Positions 12,790 through 22,569 of a stretch of 64,000 bases of DNA are shown here, piece by piece; the stretch's first letter is position 1, and every line of letters begins with the position of its first letter. The position numbers were made by a program, and so were the translations under genes. The stretch spans positions 62,001 to 126,000 of the forward strand of contig WHVA01000293.1 in assembly GCA_015179125.1 (NCBI GenBank). Reading direction: 5' to 3'. Source of the DNA: Gautieria morchelliformis (taxonomy: Eukaryota > Basidiomycota > Agaricomycetes > Gomphales > Gomphaceae). The notes beneath the pieces are model-generated. The model saw nothing but the letters and a program-made list of their open reading frames with translations. It did not search any database and had not been told where the DNA came from.

Positions 12790-13110
12790 GCGCTCCCGCC
12801 TGTGCCAAAGTTCCCTGCACGATGAGGATGGACTATCCAACAACGGGGAGCACGATGCAGGTGGCAGCGGCATTGGGCTCAGCCCACAAAGCACCGCCGA
12901 GATATCCGGGCACGTCCTCATGAAGACACTCGCCTGCGGGGCCAGGGCCTGCACCGCGCTCCTGCCTGCGCTGAAGTTCCGCGCACGATGAGGATGGACT
13001 GTCTGACGATGGGGAGCACGATGCAGGCGGCAGTGGCGTGGGGCTCGGCCCACAAAGCACCGCTGGGATGTCCGGGCATGTCCTCGTGGAGACACTCGCG
13101 AATGGGGGCA
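12790..13110. repeat. Tandem repeat, 166-bp unit, about two copies
   Basis: The block gatgaggatggact recurs at 12821 and 12987. The flanking text (gggagcacgatgcagg, cccacaaagcaccgc, gacactcgc) repeats in the same order. Imperfect minisatellite; the ORFs crossing it are by-products. Confidence 0.8.
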
Positions 13111-13684
13111 GGAACATGAGGCATGCAGGCATGGTCGTTGAGTATGGGGCTCAATGTCCGGGAGAAGCTCTTGTTCCCCGTGAGTAAGGCATGTCCAGCC
13201 TCGACTGCGCTGGGCCAGCTGTGAGAGCTGTCGGGGTTGGGGGGTAGGTGAGGTTAACTCACTGGGTGCGCGGAGCAGAGATGCCACTTGGGTGGGCGGG
13301 CTCTCTGCTCAGCGACTGCTCTCATTCTGGCTGTTCTGGTATTCTTTTCTTCTTTCTCTTTTTTTTTTTTTTTTTTTTGGTACTTGTTGGCATCGTGTAT
13401 GTAGCTCATTATTGGTTAGTATGCTATTCGTTTCTGCAGTCCGGTTTGTGTATCTGTCTCGGTCAAGGGTGGGGGAGGGGTTGCGGCGCTGGTGTATCTA
13501 CTTGGTGTGGGTTGGGTGGGACAGAAAGGAATGGATGATCTTCAAGGAGCGAATGGAAGCGAGTGGATGTGAGGCTAGAGTGAATGCGAACGGGGGAGAG
13601 AGAAAAACGGTGGATCAGGAGGCGCCCGTTGCTGTGCTCCGCTGGATGCTGGGTGCCGGTGTTTGCCAGCACCTAACTCATAGA
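13111..13684. other. Spacer with a long poly(T) run
   Basis: A run of about 20 T begins near 13360. The surrounding ORFs simply run through it. No gene recognised. Confidence 0.5.
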
Positions 13685-14140
13685 AAAATTGTTAGATGGC
13701 AACATGTAGATATGTATATACATACTTTTGAGATGTTTACTTACTGCACTATGAATGGACAAGTTGAGTTTGATATGGGAGGTTCAAGCAGGAGGCATAT
13801 TAAAAAAAGCAGGAGGTTTTGGAGCTATGTAAATTCACTGGTTGAGCTCACTGCCTGCGACGACGGCGACAGTGGTTGATGTGACGCGGCGTTGCTGGAG
13901 ACGGTCACGTGAACAGTTGAGCTGCGGCTTGAGATGCTGGATGTGGTTCTGACAGGTAGGACAGGTGTCCATAGCTCACCCACAGTCATATTTTGCAGCT
14001 AAGTAAGAATTATGCGTAGTATTATTCGTAGTACTGGTCCTCTCTGCAAAACATACCTACTTAGCCTCTGCAACCCGGCCGGTTACCCTAGCTAAGATGG
14101 TATGACTAACCGGGCACTACAGGTGGTTTGATTCGGTATT
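13685..14140 (-). repeat. Right arm of the long inverted repeat
   Basis: Reverse complement of 7515-8045. It lacks that arm's 85-bp block: gtaagtaaacat runs straight into ctcaaaag when read on the minus strand. The 5.6 kb between the arms holds the kinase and SDR remnants. No transposase was recognised there. Confidence 0.8.
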
Positions 14141-14324
14141 ATTCATGTGTCAGGCCCTGTTCCCTCAGAGATTTCTTTAGCACATCTCTAGTACCTATTG
14201 CTACAGTAAAGATAAAATAAGGCGTGCCAGTAGGAGAATTCATCAGCAGCGAGAATATCAGTGCTAGAAACGGTCTGTCGATAACGGCTACTAATGAATC
14301 ACAGCCGGCTCTGCCTGTTGTTCT

Positions 14325-14575
14325 GACAAGGCATTGATTCCCGATTTATTCTGAAGCACGTCAACGGTTGGAGTCTTCTTCGCTCAAACCACCGCGCGTA
14401 TCTAGTACTACTTGCAAGTTACTGTAATAATGAATGGATTTAGGACGAGAAAATCGTATACCTGTTCACGCCATTCCGGGACTCGTGATGATATCCAGGC
14501 TTGGTGCAATTGCATTTGTTATGCACCCTGTAATGATGGATTTGATTCAGTCTCTTCACCGGTTAGGGCACGGGG
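14325..14575 (+). repeat. Direct repeat, first copy
   Basis: Starts gacaaggcattgattc and continues through gtatctagtactacttgcaa, gatatccaggcttggtgcaa and gatttgattcagtctcttca. The second copy starts at 15011, is interrupted at 15161 by the LTR retrotransposon, and resumes at 21591. Confidence 0.85.
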
Positions 14576-14608
14576 GCAAAGTCCGGAGTTTATAACTTTG
14601 GGTTCAAC

Positions 14609-14636
14609 TAGTCACACGGTTTATAACGTGTGACTA
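14609..14636. other. Perfect 10-bp hairpin
   Basis: TAGTCACACG, an 8-nt loop, then CGTGTGACTA. It sits just left of the foldback element. Role unknown. Confidence 0.6.
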
Positions 14637-14650
14637 ACCCCAGTGGAGTG

Positions 14651-14948
14651 TGAAGCCCGAACACCCAGGTGACTCAGCAGCTGACCAGTCCAGTCCATCA
14701 AATATATTGTTTGACACTTACTTCAACCCATCATCGGAGAACACTAGATGTATGTGAGCAAGATTTAGAATAAGAGTATTGAGCTCGACTCTACGGGCCA
14801 TAGAGTCGAGCCTGCTAAATAGTTAACACAAACGGGACATGCAAGCAGTGTCCCAATGTGGGGTGAGATGGGGTTGGGCTTTATCTTACTGGGGCAGCCG
14901 ATGGTCTGGCCTGGTCAGCTGCTGCATCAGCTGGGTGTTCGGGCTTCA
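14651..14948. mobile_element. 298-bp foldback/MITE-like element
   Basis: The ends are inverted copies of about 38 bp, roughly 90% alike (TGAAGCCCGAACACCCAG at the tip, CAGCAGCTGACCAG inside). The middle holds a perfect 11-bp stem (GCTCGACTCTA, 14783-14793, against 14801-14811) with a 7-nt loop. There is no coding capacity. No clear target duplication was seen, so the superfamily is open. Confidence 0.6.
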
Positions 14949-15010
14949 AAATCCAACCCCGGCCTTAGGTATTTTTAGATGATCACGAGATGCGTCCTCT
15001 TGCCCGCCCA

Positions 15011-15161
15011 GACAAGGCATTGATTTCGGATTTATTTTGAAGCACGTCAACCGTTGGAGTCTTCTTTGCTCAAACCACCGCACGTATCTAGTACTACTTG
15101 CAAGTTACTGTAATAATGACTGAAGCTAGGAAGAGAAAATCATATACCTGTTCACACCAAT
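15011..15161 (+). repeat. Direct repeat, second copy (left part)
   Basis: Same 151 bp as 14325-14475. It breaks exactly at the 5' LTR; its continuation is 21591 to about 21735. Confidence 0.85.
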
Positions 15162-15479
15162 TGTCAGGGTTCACGCGTTTCCTTCCACAAGTTTCTATTT
15201 CCTTCCATGAGTTTCTGTCACCTTCCGTAACCTTCTACAAGTTTCCATCTCCCCTATTATGTAAGCCTTGCCAGCGCTATAAGACTGTAGCCCGTGTGGT
15301 GGCGTTTCCTCAGCTTGATCTCTGAGGATACCCACTACACAGGCAAGTCCCCATGTATCTATCGTTGGTAGAGTTATAAACTGAGGATACCCACTACACA
15401 GTTGGTCATTGTCCTAGTATCGGCTCTTATCTCCTTGAGTATCTTTGGTTGTGGCTTCGTCATTAGTGTTGCCCTCACA
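15162..15479 (+). repeat. 5' LTR
   Basis: 318 bp, TG...CA. It contains two copies of ctgaggatacccactacaca (near 15322 and 15381) and a TATA box. Confidence 0.95.
15278..15321 (+). promoter_or_regulatory. LTR promoter and inferred start of R
   Basis: TATAAG at 15278-15283. Thirty-four nt downstream lies AGCTTGATCT (15312-15321), the exact complement of the primer-binding site. In Tf1-type elements the mRNA 5' end itself primes reverse transcription, so transcription should start at or very near 15312. Confidence 0.65.
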
Positions 15480-15481
15480 GA

Positions 15482-15491
15482 AGATCAAGCT
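15482..15491 (+). other. Self-priming primer-binding site
   Basis: AGATCAAGCT lies two bases after the 5' LTR and pairs over 10 of 10 bases with LTR 15312-15321. No TGG start typical of a tRNA primer is seen. This is the arrangement of the Tf1/sushi group. Confidence 0.7.
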
Positions 15492-15539
15492 CATAGGACG
15501 ACCCCACACACTTTTCTTAACCAGCCTTCATCTCAGCCT

Positions 15540-16646
15540 ATGGCAGACCAACTCCCAGACGCATACTGGGACGCCCTGGGTGACCATGGGCTATTTCTTC
15601 GAGGCCTCCTTTCCAGCCAAGCACAGCAGTTGCAGCAACTTCAACTGCAGAATCAGGAACTGCACAATCAGATTGCTAACGTTCACGACCACTTAGCCAA
15701 TGCTGCCACCAATGCTGCTGTTGCTGCTGCTCAAGCCCTTGCGCCCTCAGTACCTCACAGTGTCCCTCCATCTACTCGCTCTATCAAAGCAGCAGAACCG
15801 GAGAAGTTCAATGGAGACCATGCAGAGACTGAAGGGTTTATCAGGTCTATCAAGTTGTCCATCGCTGTCCAGCCAGCATCCTTCCCAGATGAACGCACAA
15901 AGATCCTATACGCTCTTTCCTTCATGACGGGAGGCTCTGCGGAGATATGGGAGCACAATGAGACACAGGCTGTCATTGATGGCACCTCCTCTATATCCAC
16001 TCTGGAGGGGTTTATTAAACGTGTGGAGGAGGCCTTTGGTGACCCAGATCGTGCCAGAACGGCTCGCACTAAGCTGCATGACCTTAGGATGGCGTCAGGA
16101 ATGTCGGCAGATGAATACACGGCTCAATTTGAGATCCTGGCAGGCAGGACAGGCTTTAATGATGAGGCACTCGAGGATGCCTATGCTCGTGGCCTTCCAG
16201 CAGGTATCCTTGACAAGATCCACACCCAGCCCTTTCTTCCATCCAACCTCAAAGCCTGGAAGGAAGCAGCCTGTCAGATTGACCGCAATCATCGCCGTCT
16301 GTTAGAGGTCAGGAAGGCACAGACACCTCATGTCCCTAATCGCCCTCCTCCTGCCTGACCACTCCACACTCCTGCTATGGCTCCTGTTGCCACAGCATCA
16401 CCCAGTAACGCGACACCTATGGACATTGACTCATCCCGCCGCCGCACCGAAACACGAACCTGCTACAACTGTAAGAGACCTGGTCACATTTCACCAGACT
16501 GTCCTGAACCTCGCAAGCCACGAATCCGCGCAAACCTCACGGAGGCGGACATTGCAGCAATTGTCTCTAAATCTGTGGCAGCGGCGATGGAGGAACCCAA
16601 ACAGAAGGTGGAAGCCCCTGTCCAAGATGAAGGAAAGGGTTTTTAG
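15540..16646 (+). CDS. gag: Retrotransposon gag, one internal stop
   Basis: Capsid/nucleocapsid polyprotein. The ATG at 15540 (MADQLPDAYWD) is the first after the LTR; the frame is open back into the LTR, but that part is not Gag-like. A Gln-rich coiled region comes first, then a retrotrans_gag-type domain (FNGDHAETEGFIRSIK, ILYALSFMTGGSAEIWE, EYTAQFEILAGRTGF). A TGA at 16356-16358 interrupts the frame, which then continues to the zinc knuckle CYNCKRPGHISPDC. Gag ends at TAG 16644-16646, inside a -1 frameshift site. The TGA is one C-to-T step from CGA. Confidence 0.9.
16637..16646 (+). promoter_or_regulatory. -1 programmed frameshift site GGGTTTT-TAG
   Basis: In the gag frame the bases read G GGT TTT TAG, a perfect X-XXY-YYZ heptamer directly before the gag stop. 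Slipping back one base gives GGG TTT TTA GGC, which enters the open pol frame. The pol frame is blocked just upstream by TGA 16628-16630, so pol must be reached here or from a separate start at GTG 16658 or ATG 16667. Confidence 0.7.
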
Positions 16647-19600
16647 GCCAGTCAGCGGTGAAAGACATGCCCCGCTCAACGAATCGGTTTTCAGTTCTCG
16701 AAACATGTACAATAGGGATCACAGGCGATATGATGCATCCTTCTCCTATCCCTGATCGAACTGAAACCAAACCAGCCATGCCAAAAACCCAACCCATCGC
16801 TCCAGTTGCTAATGCAAACCTTCCAGTCCCTCTATATGTCCGTACTGCTGATCTCCGCCGATGCACCAAAGTACCTCTCAAGGTCCACTCCGTTGACACA
16901 GGGCATCCACTTGCAATTGACTCCCTCCTTGACAGTGGTGCTACAGGGATGTTCATCGATGTGGAGTTTGTGAGGGAACACAGGCTTCGGACCCGTCCCC
17001 TACCCCATGCCATCCCCGTCTACAATATTGATGGTACCCCAAATGAGGCTGGCTCAATCAAGGAAGAAGTCGACCTCATTTGCACCTTTGGGGATCATAC
17101 GGAACGTGCCACATTCTCTGTCACGAGCCTTGGACGACTTGCCATCATTCTTGGTCACACATGGCTTGTTGAACACAACCCAGAAGTTGACTGGCGTACA
17201 GGAGATGTGAAGATGACACGCTGTCCCAAGTCATGTGGGGGCAGACCTGTTGTCAGAGGGCCCACAGTCGAAACTGTTCCAGAAGAGAGTGTAAATCAAG
17301 AGGAGGTTCCCATACAGCACACCCGCTCCCTACTTGAGGAAGGAGACAGGACCTTTGTTATCTTTGTGAATGAGAGTCCTGAAATGATTGGCGCAGGCCG
17401 GACTGTCTCCCAACAGCTTGCTGAACGGGCCAGCAAGTCTGCACCAGTCAGATCCTTCGAGGACCTTGTCCCTAAACCATACCAGGAGTTCAAGGATGTG
17501 TTTTCTAAGGAGTCATTTGACCAACTGCCTCCTCGAAAGCCCTGGGACCATGCAATTGAGCTCACTCCAGGTGCACAACCCTTCAGCACAAAGGTTTACC
17601 CAATGTCACCGGTTGAGCAAAGGGAACTGGATAACTTCCTTGAGGAGAACCTGAAGAGCCATCATATCCGTCCCTCCAAGTCACCTATGGCATCTCCAGT
17701 CTTCTTTGTGAAGAAAAAGGACGGCAGTCTTAGATTTGTGCAAGACTACCGGAAGCTCAATGATATAACAATCAAGAATGCCTATCCTTTGCCCCTTGTT
17801 CCAGACATCATGAATAAGATTGCTGCTGGAAGGGCTAAATACTTCACAAAGCTTGACATTCGCTGGGGATATAATAATGTACGCATAAAAGAGGGAGATG
17901 AGTGGAAGGCAGCCTTTCGGACAAATAGGGGCCTGTATGAACCTCTAGTCATGTTCTTTGGACTCACGAACAGCCCAGAAACCTTCCAGACGATGATGAA
18001 TGACATCTTCAAGAGTCTCATCGATGAAGGGGTTGTGGTGGTGTTCATGGACGACATTCTCATCTTCACAGAGTCGCTTGAAGAACATCGTAGGATTGTA
18101 CGACGTGTCCTTGAAATCCTCCGGGCCAACAACCTGTACCTCAAACCTGAAAAATGCCTATTTGAGCAACTAGAGGTGGAGTATCTCGGCCTCATCCTCT
18201 CTCAAGGACAGGTTGCCATGGACCCAGTCAAGGTTGCAGGGGTGCGGGACTGGCCAATACCACGTAACGTCACTGAAGTCAAATCATTCCTTGGTTTCAT
18301 CAACTTCTACCGTAGATTTGTGGAAGACTTCTCACACATTGCAAAGCCCCTCAACCAGTTGACAAAACAGGATGCCCAATGGTCTTGGGATCCAAATGGC
18401 CCAGAGCAAGCGTCCTTTGACAAGCTCAAACTCCTCATCACCTCAACACCGATCCTTGTCCTCCCTGATCAAGACAAACATTTCCGTCTTGAAACAGATG
18501 CCTCAGCCTATGCCACAGGAGCAGTACTGTCCCAGCTATGTGATGATGGCAAATGGCGGCCTGTGGGGTTTGTCTCCAAAAGCCTCAATGATGCTGAACA
18601 CAACTATGCCATCCATGACAAGGAGCTTCTTTCTGTGATTCGGGGATTAGAGGAATGGCGCCACATCTTAGAGGGAACAAAGCACAAGATTGAGATTCTC
18701 AATGACCATCAGAATCTCACCTACTTCCGCACTGCACAAAACCTGAACCGTCGTCAAGCACGCTGGTCACTCTACCTCTCTCGCTTTGATTTTGAGCTGA
18801 TCCATCGTCCTGGTCGTCATTCAGCCAAGCCTGATGCACTCTCACGACGCGTGGATCATAAGCGGGGGGAGGAATACAACCAAAATCAAGTCTTACTTAC
18901 CCCTGACTTGTTCCACATCAAGGCGAATCCCCCAGAGGCTGGTGTGCAGTTAGTCCCAGGTGAAGGTGATGCTTTCCTCAATCGAGTAAGGAACTGTGTA
19001 GACCGGGATGAAAAGGTTGTCAAGGCTCTCAAAGAACTGGGCTCCTCTGGCAATTTACGAGGAGAAGAGTGGTCTGAACAGGATGGGCTTGTCCTCTATC
19101 ACAACAAAGTGTACGTGCCGCTTGATGCAAAACTACGACATGACATAGTGAAAGCGCACCATGACATGCCTCTCACCGGTCACCCTGGTCATTGGAGAAC
19201 CACTGAACTAGTTGCTCGGAGTTACTGGTGGCCTGGGATGGGACGTTACATTGCAAAATATGTGAAAGCCTGTGACCTGTGCAACCGGACAAAAACCTTC
19301 CCTGCTTCTCCCATTGGCAAGCTTCTACCAAACCGTATCCCAGACCGTAGATGGCAGGTTATGTCTGTTGACTTGATTGTAGAACTGCCTACCAGTCATG
19401 GCTATGATGCTCTCCTTGTTGTTGTCGATCGCCTCTCAAAGTGTGCACATGTCATTCCCACCATTTCAGATGTAACTTCAGTGGGAGTTGCCCGACTCTT
19501 CCGTGATTATGTTTGGAAACTTCATGGGCTCCCTGAAGAAATCATCAGTGATCGAGGCACACAGTTCATCTCCCAGTTCATGCGTGAACTGAACAAACTT

Positions 19601-20557
19601 CTTGGTGTCAAAGTCGCTGCCTCTACTGCTTATCACCCCCAAACTGATGGACAGACTGAAAGGGTTAATCAGGAGATTGAGCAATACCTTCGACTATTAA
19701 TCAACCAGCGTCAGGACGATTGGTTCGAATGGATATCCTTAGCCGAGTTTGCCTATAACAACCGAATCCATGCCTCAACCCAGACTACACCCTTCATGTT
19801 GGACAGTGGCCAACATCCAAGGCTGGGACTGGAACCAGTCCGGGAAACTCGACTCGAGGCCCTGGATGAGTTCACAACACGGATGGAAGCGGCCACAAGA
19901 GAAGCTCGTTCAGCCCTGTCCAATGCAGCAGAGGACATGGCACGCTTCTATGACGTGCACCATAAAGCAGCCCCAGTTTATAAGCTTGGTGACAAGGTCT
20001 GGCTCAATGCACAAAACATCACAACCACTTGCCCAATGAAGAAGCTAGACCACAAGTGGCTAGGTCCCTACACTGTTAATAAGGTGGTCTCATGAAATGC
20101 CTATGGTCTAAATCTTCCTGCATCCTTTGGTCGCACACATCCAGTGTTCTCTGTCGTCCTGCTTTGGCAATATGAAGATGACCCAATTCTTGAACGTCAT
20201 GCCCCTCCACCACCCCCCCCTGTCATACGGGATGGAGCCGAAGAATATGAAGTTGAAAGGATTCTAGACAGCAGGATGTTCCGTGGAAGGTTGGAGTATC
20301 TCGTGCGCTGGAAGGGCTATGGAGCTGCCGACGATCTCTGGCTACCAGCGAAAGATGTCTCTGGGGCAAAGCGACTCATTAAGGAATTTCACCGGCAGAA
20401 CCCAGAGGCACCTCAGCGTATCTCAGCAGCCACATACATGTCCCTCCCTTTCCAGAGATTTCAGAACTTCACAGAACCTTCCAGGCAAACTCTCTTCGAC
20501 TGGACAGCAGGCAGGGCTTCTACTCATAATGTCAAGGGTCCAGGACCCCAAAGATAA
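16640..20557 (+). CDS. pol: Retrotransposon pol with chromodomain, one internal stop
   Basis: Order of domains: aspartic protease (DSGAT, 16931-16945); reverse transcriptase (LRFVQDYRKLN, LDIRWGYNNVRI, FMDD at 18044-18055); RNase H (ETDASAYATGAVLSQ, HDKELLSVIRGLEEWRH); integrase zinc finger (HH...CDLC near 19157-19285); DDE core (SVDLIVELP, SDRGTQFIS, TDGQTERVNQEIEQ); and a C-terminal chromodomain (YEVERILDSR ... YLVRWKGYG) at about 20248-20395. A TGA at 20093-20095 separates integrase from the chromodomain, in frame, where relatives have S-R-N-A-Y, so CGA to TGA is the likely change. All catalytic residues looked for are present. The second stop is TAA 20555-20557. Confidence 0.93.
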
Positions 20558-20597
20558 GCGATATCGGCCTCCGCCTAACCAATTCATTCCGATAAGC

Positions 20598-20604
20598 TAT
20601 ATAT
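20598..20604 (+). promoter_or_regulatory. Possible internal TATA box for the extra ORF
   Basis: TATATAT lies 66 bp upstream of the ATG at 20664, in the 106-bp gap after pol, followed by a pyrimidine-rich stretch. Suggestive only. Confidence 0.35.
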
Positions 20605-20663
20605 CCCCTCTCCACCTGTGACCGCTCACTTCCACTGCATCGACCCCACCACATCCATCAACC

Positions 20664-21260
20664 ATGTCCTCGCCCGCCATTGAGCTTGTTGCCCTCCCCA
20701 GCTTCACCCAAAACCTCTCTGACCTGCCAAACATGTCACGTGTTGATCCCACCCTCCTGCACTTCTCCGGCTTCTCGTCATCCAGAGCAGCCAGTGAAGC
20801 CAAGCTACAAAGGATGCTTGACTGCGGTGATCTCGACGTAGCATGGTCTTCAAAGTGGTCCGTCAGCTCTGAGGACCTCACACCAGCAAAGAGTCAGGTG
20901 CCCACTCGCCCTGCACTCGCATTCCTCAGACCCCGACACAGACGAGAGAACACGTACTACGTCGGCGACCCTGTCTTCCTCAACGATGGAACCCCCCCGT
21001 GTGGAACCCCCTACACTTTCGAAGGCTGGGTGGGGCGACGTTTCCGTAACATGGCAGGAGAGCGAATACGTCGAGCAAGGTTCCGAGGGCCGCACTTGCC
21101 CATGGACCCCAATCCCCCTGAGCTCATCATTGACCTGGGTTACCAGGAAGGGAAGGGTCAGGAGAGATGGTGGTCCCGCCTGTGGCATACTTGGAAACGA
21201 TGTCTCGGTGGATGTTGGGGGCTAGGTGGCAGCTGTGCTTGTCGGGACGACAAGCATTGA
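20664..21260 (+). CDS. Extra sense ORF between pol and 3' LTR, unknown
   Basis: 198 codons with a good start context (ATCAACCATGTCC). It ends at TGA 21258-21260, whose last bases begin the polypurine tract. It is separated from pol by a stop and by frame. No signal peptide or membrane segment is evident, so it does not look like an envelope protein. The middle has NTYYVGDPVFLNDG and then PYTFEGWVGRRFRNMAGERIRR, a compact basic region; the tail is Trp/Cys rich. Family not recognised. Antisense shadow frames exist but are shorter and interrupted. It may be an accessory protein with its own transcript. Confidence 0.6.
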   Translation: MSSPAIELVALPSFTQNLSDLPNMSRVDPTLLHFSGFSSSRAASEAKLQRMLDCGDLDVAWSSKWSVSSEDLTPAKSQVPTRPALAFLRPRHRRENTYYVGDPVFLNDGTPPCGTPYTFEGWVGRRFRNMAGERIRRARFRGPHLPMDPNPPELIIDLGYQEGKGQERWWSRLWHTWKRCLGGCWGLGGSCACRDDKH

Positions 21261-21271
21261 GAGGGGGGTGA
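21259..21271 (+). other. Polypurine tract
   Basis: gagaggggggtga, purine apart from one T, sits directly before the 3' LTR. It is the expected plus-strand primer. Confidence 0.8.
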
Positions 21272-21589
21272 TGTCAGGGTTCACGCGTTTCCTTCCACAA
21301 GTTTCTATTTCCTTCCATGAGTTTCCGTCACCTTCCGTAACCTTCTACAAGTTTCCATCTCCCCTATTATGTAAGCCTTGCCAGCGCTATAAGACTGTAG
21401 CCCGTGTGGTGGCGTTTCCTCAGCTTGATCTCTGAGGATACCCACTACACAGGCAAGTCCCCATGTATCTATCGTTGGTAGAGTTATAAACTGAGGATAC
21501 CCACTACACAGTTGGTCATTGTCCTAGTATCGGCTCTTATCTCCTTGAGTATCTTTGGTTGTGGCTTCGTCATTAGTATTGCCCTCACA
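21272..21589 (+). repeat. 3' LTR
   Basis: 318 bp, identical to the 5' LTR except for C instead of T in gagtttc(c/t)gtcacc and A instead of G in cattagt(a/g)ttgcc. Confidence 0.95.
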
Positions 21590-21590
21590 G

Positions 21591-22100
21591 CAATGTACTA
21601 CATGCGATGCTGGGACTCATGATATCCAGGCTTGGTGCAATCACATTCATTATGCAACCTATAGATCTCTCGGAGACAGAAAAAATGAATATGGTAATGG
21701 TGGATTTGATTCAGTCTCTTCATCGGTGGGCTGGAGCGCGTGAACAGGCCACAAGGAGAGATTTTTAGGAAGAGATTGAGTGCCCCACCGAACGAGCTAA
21801 GATCCTGAGAGAGGGAGAAGGGATGAGATGTTGAACGTACCTTCAGACTCATGACGAGGACTTCAAGGCCACAAGTTCTGCTTCGAGAAACAAGAGCAAG
21901 AGAGCATCTGCAATTTCCCTCAATGCTTTCAGAATTGCATTGACTGCCTCATGGCATCAACAGCAAGATCAAGGACAGTGATCGAGCTCCTTCACCTTCC
22001 GTGACCCCTCACACGACACCTAAACAAGCTGCGTAAGCATATATCATCCATACACACATATCCATCTGCTCACCAGCTGAACTGCCAGGAAATCAAAACA
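21591..22100 (+). other. Resumed direct repeat, then unassigned DNA
   Basis: Up to about 21735 this continues the second copy of the 14325-14575 repeat (gatatccaggcttggtgcaa, gatttgattcagtctcttca). Nothing further is recognised to 22100. Confidence 0.6.
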
Positions 22101-22569
22101 CCGGATAATTGTCAAATCAACCTCAGAATCAGAGTCTGAGAATAGCGAAGACGAACTTTCGGAATCTACGTGACGGGCCCCATGCTGTTCTTGGGTTCCA
22201 AGTGAAGTTGGCATGTTGCTCCACACGTGCTTTCTCATTCTTTGGGGGCTGGAAATTGTCCCCACTGCTGCTGCCATCATTGTCATCTTCACTGATTTTA
22301 GAACCATCAATTTCACCTTCTTTTACCTCGTCCTTGGAGTCTGAGTCATTGCCCATGTCACTTTCGTATTCAGACATCGCCTGAATGACCGATACCCAGC
22401 TCTTCTTCCTCAGATGAGTCCTCCGCATCACTGTCAATCGTCGAGAGCTGTGTTCGGGGCCATATTAGGAGGGAGGGGAGATAAGCTCATCTGCTTGAGT
22501 TGCTGCCTTGAGGATCATTGTCCACTTGAGCTACCTGAGGTATCACTTCCAGAAGGAGAAGTGGCAGCC

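Larger units (their letters stand above)
15162..21589 (+). mobile_element. Full-length Ty3/gypsy chromovirus
   Basis: Complete 6.4-kb LTR retrotransposon: 318-bp LTRs (TGTCAGGG ... CCCTCACA), self-priming PBS, gag, pol in the order PR-RT-RNaseH-IN-chromodomain, an extra ORF, and a polypurine tract. Flanks read CCAAT|LTR and LTR|GCAAT, a 5-bp target duplication with one mismatch. The LTRs differ at only two of 318 positions (ctg/ccg, gtg/gta), so insertion is recent. Gag and pol each have one TGA stop, so this copy probably depends on others. Confidence 0.95.

Noticed and set aside
13292-13879. 195-codon ORF running through the poly(T) tract
   Set aside because: The first part is poly-Phe from the T run and the last part lies in the inverted-repeat arm; no protein signal.
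15402-15539. Gag starting inside the 5' LTR
   Set aside because: The frame is open, but the residues are not Gag-like and repeat in the 3' LTR; ATG 15540 is the first after the LTR.
22129-22437. Acidic minus-strand ORF as an independent gene
   Set aside because: Lies directly downstream of the decayed gypsy chromodomain region and has no recognised family; kept only as possible element 3' DNA.
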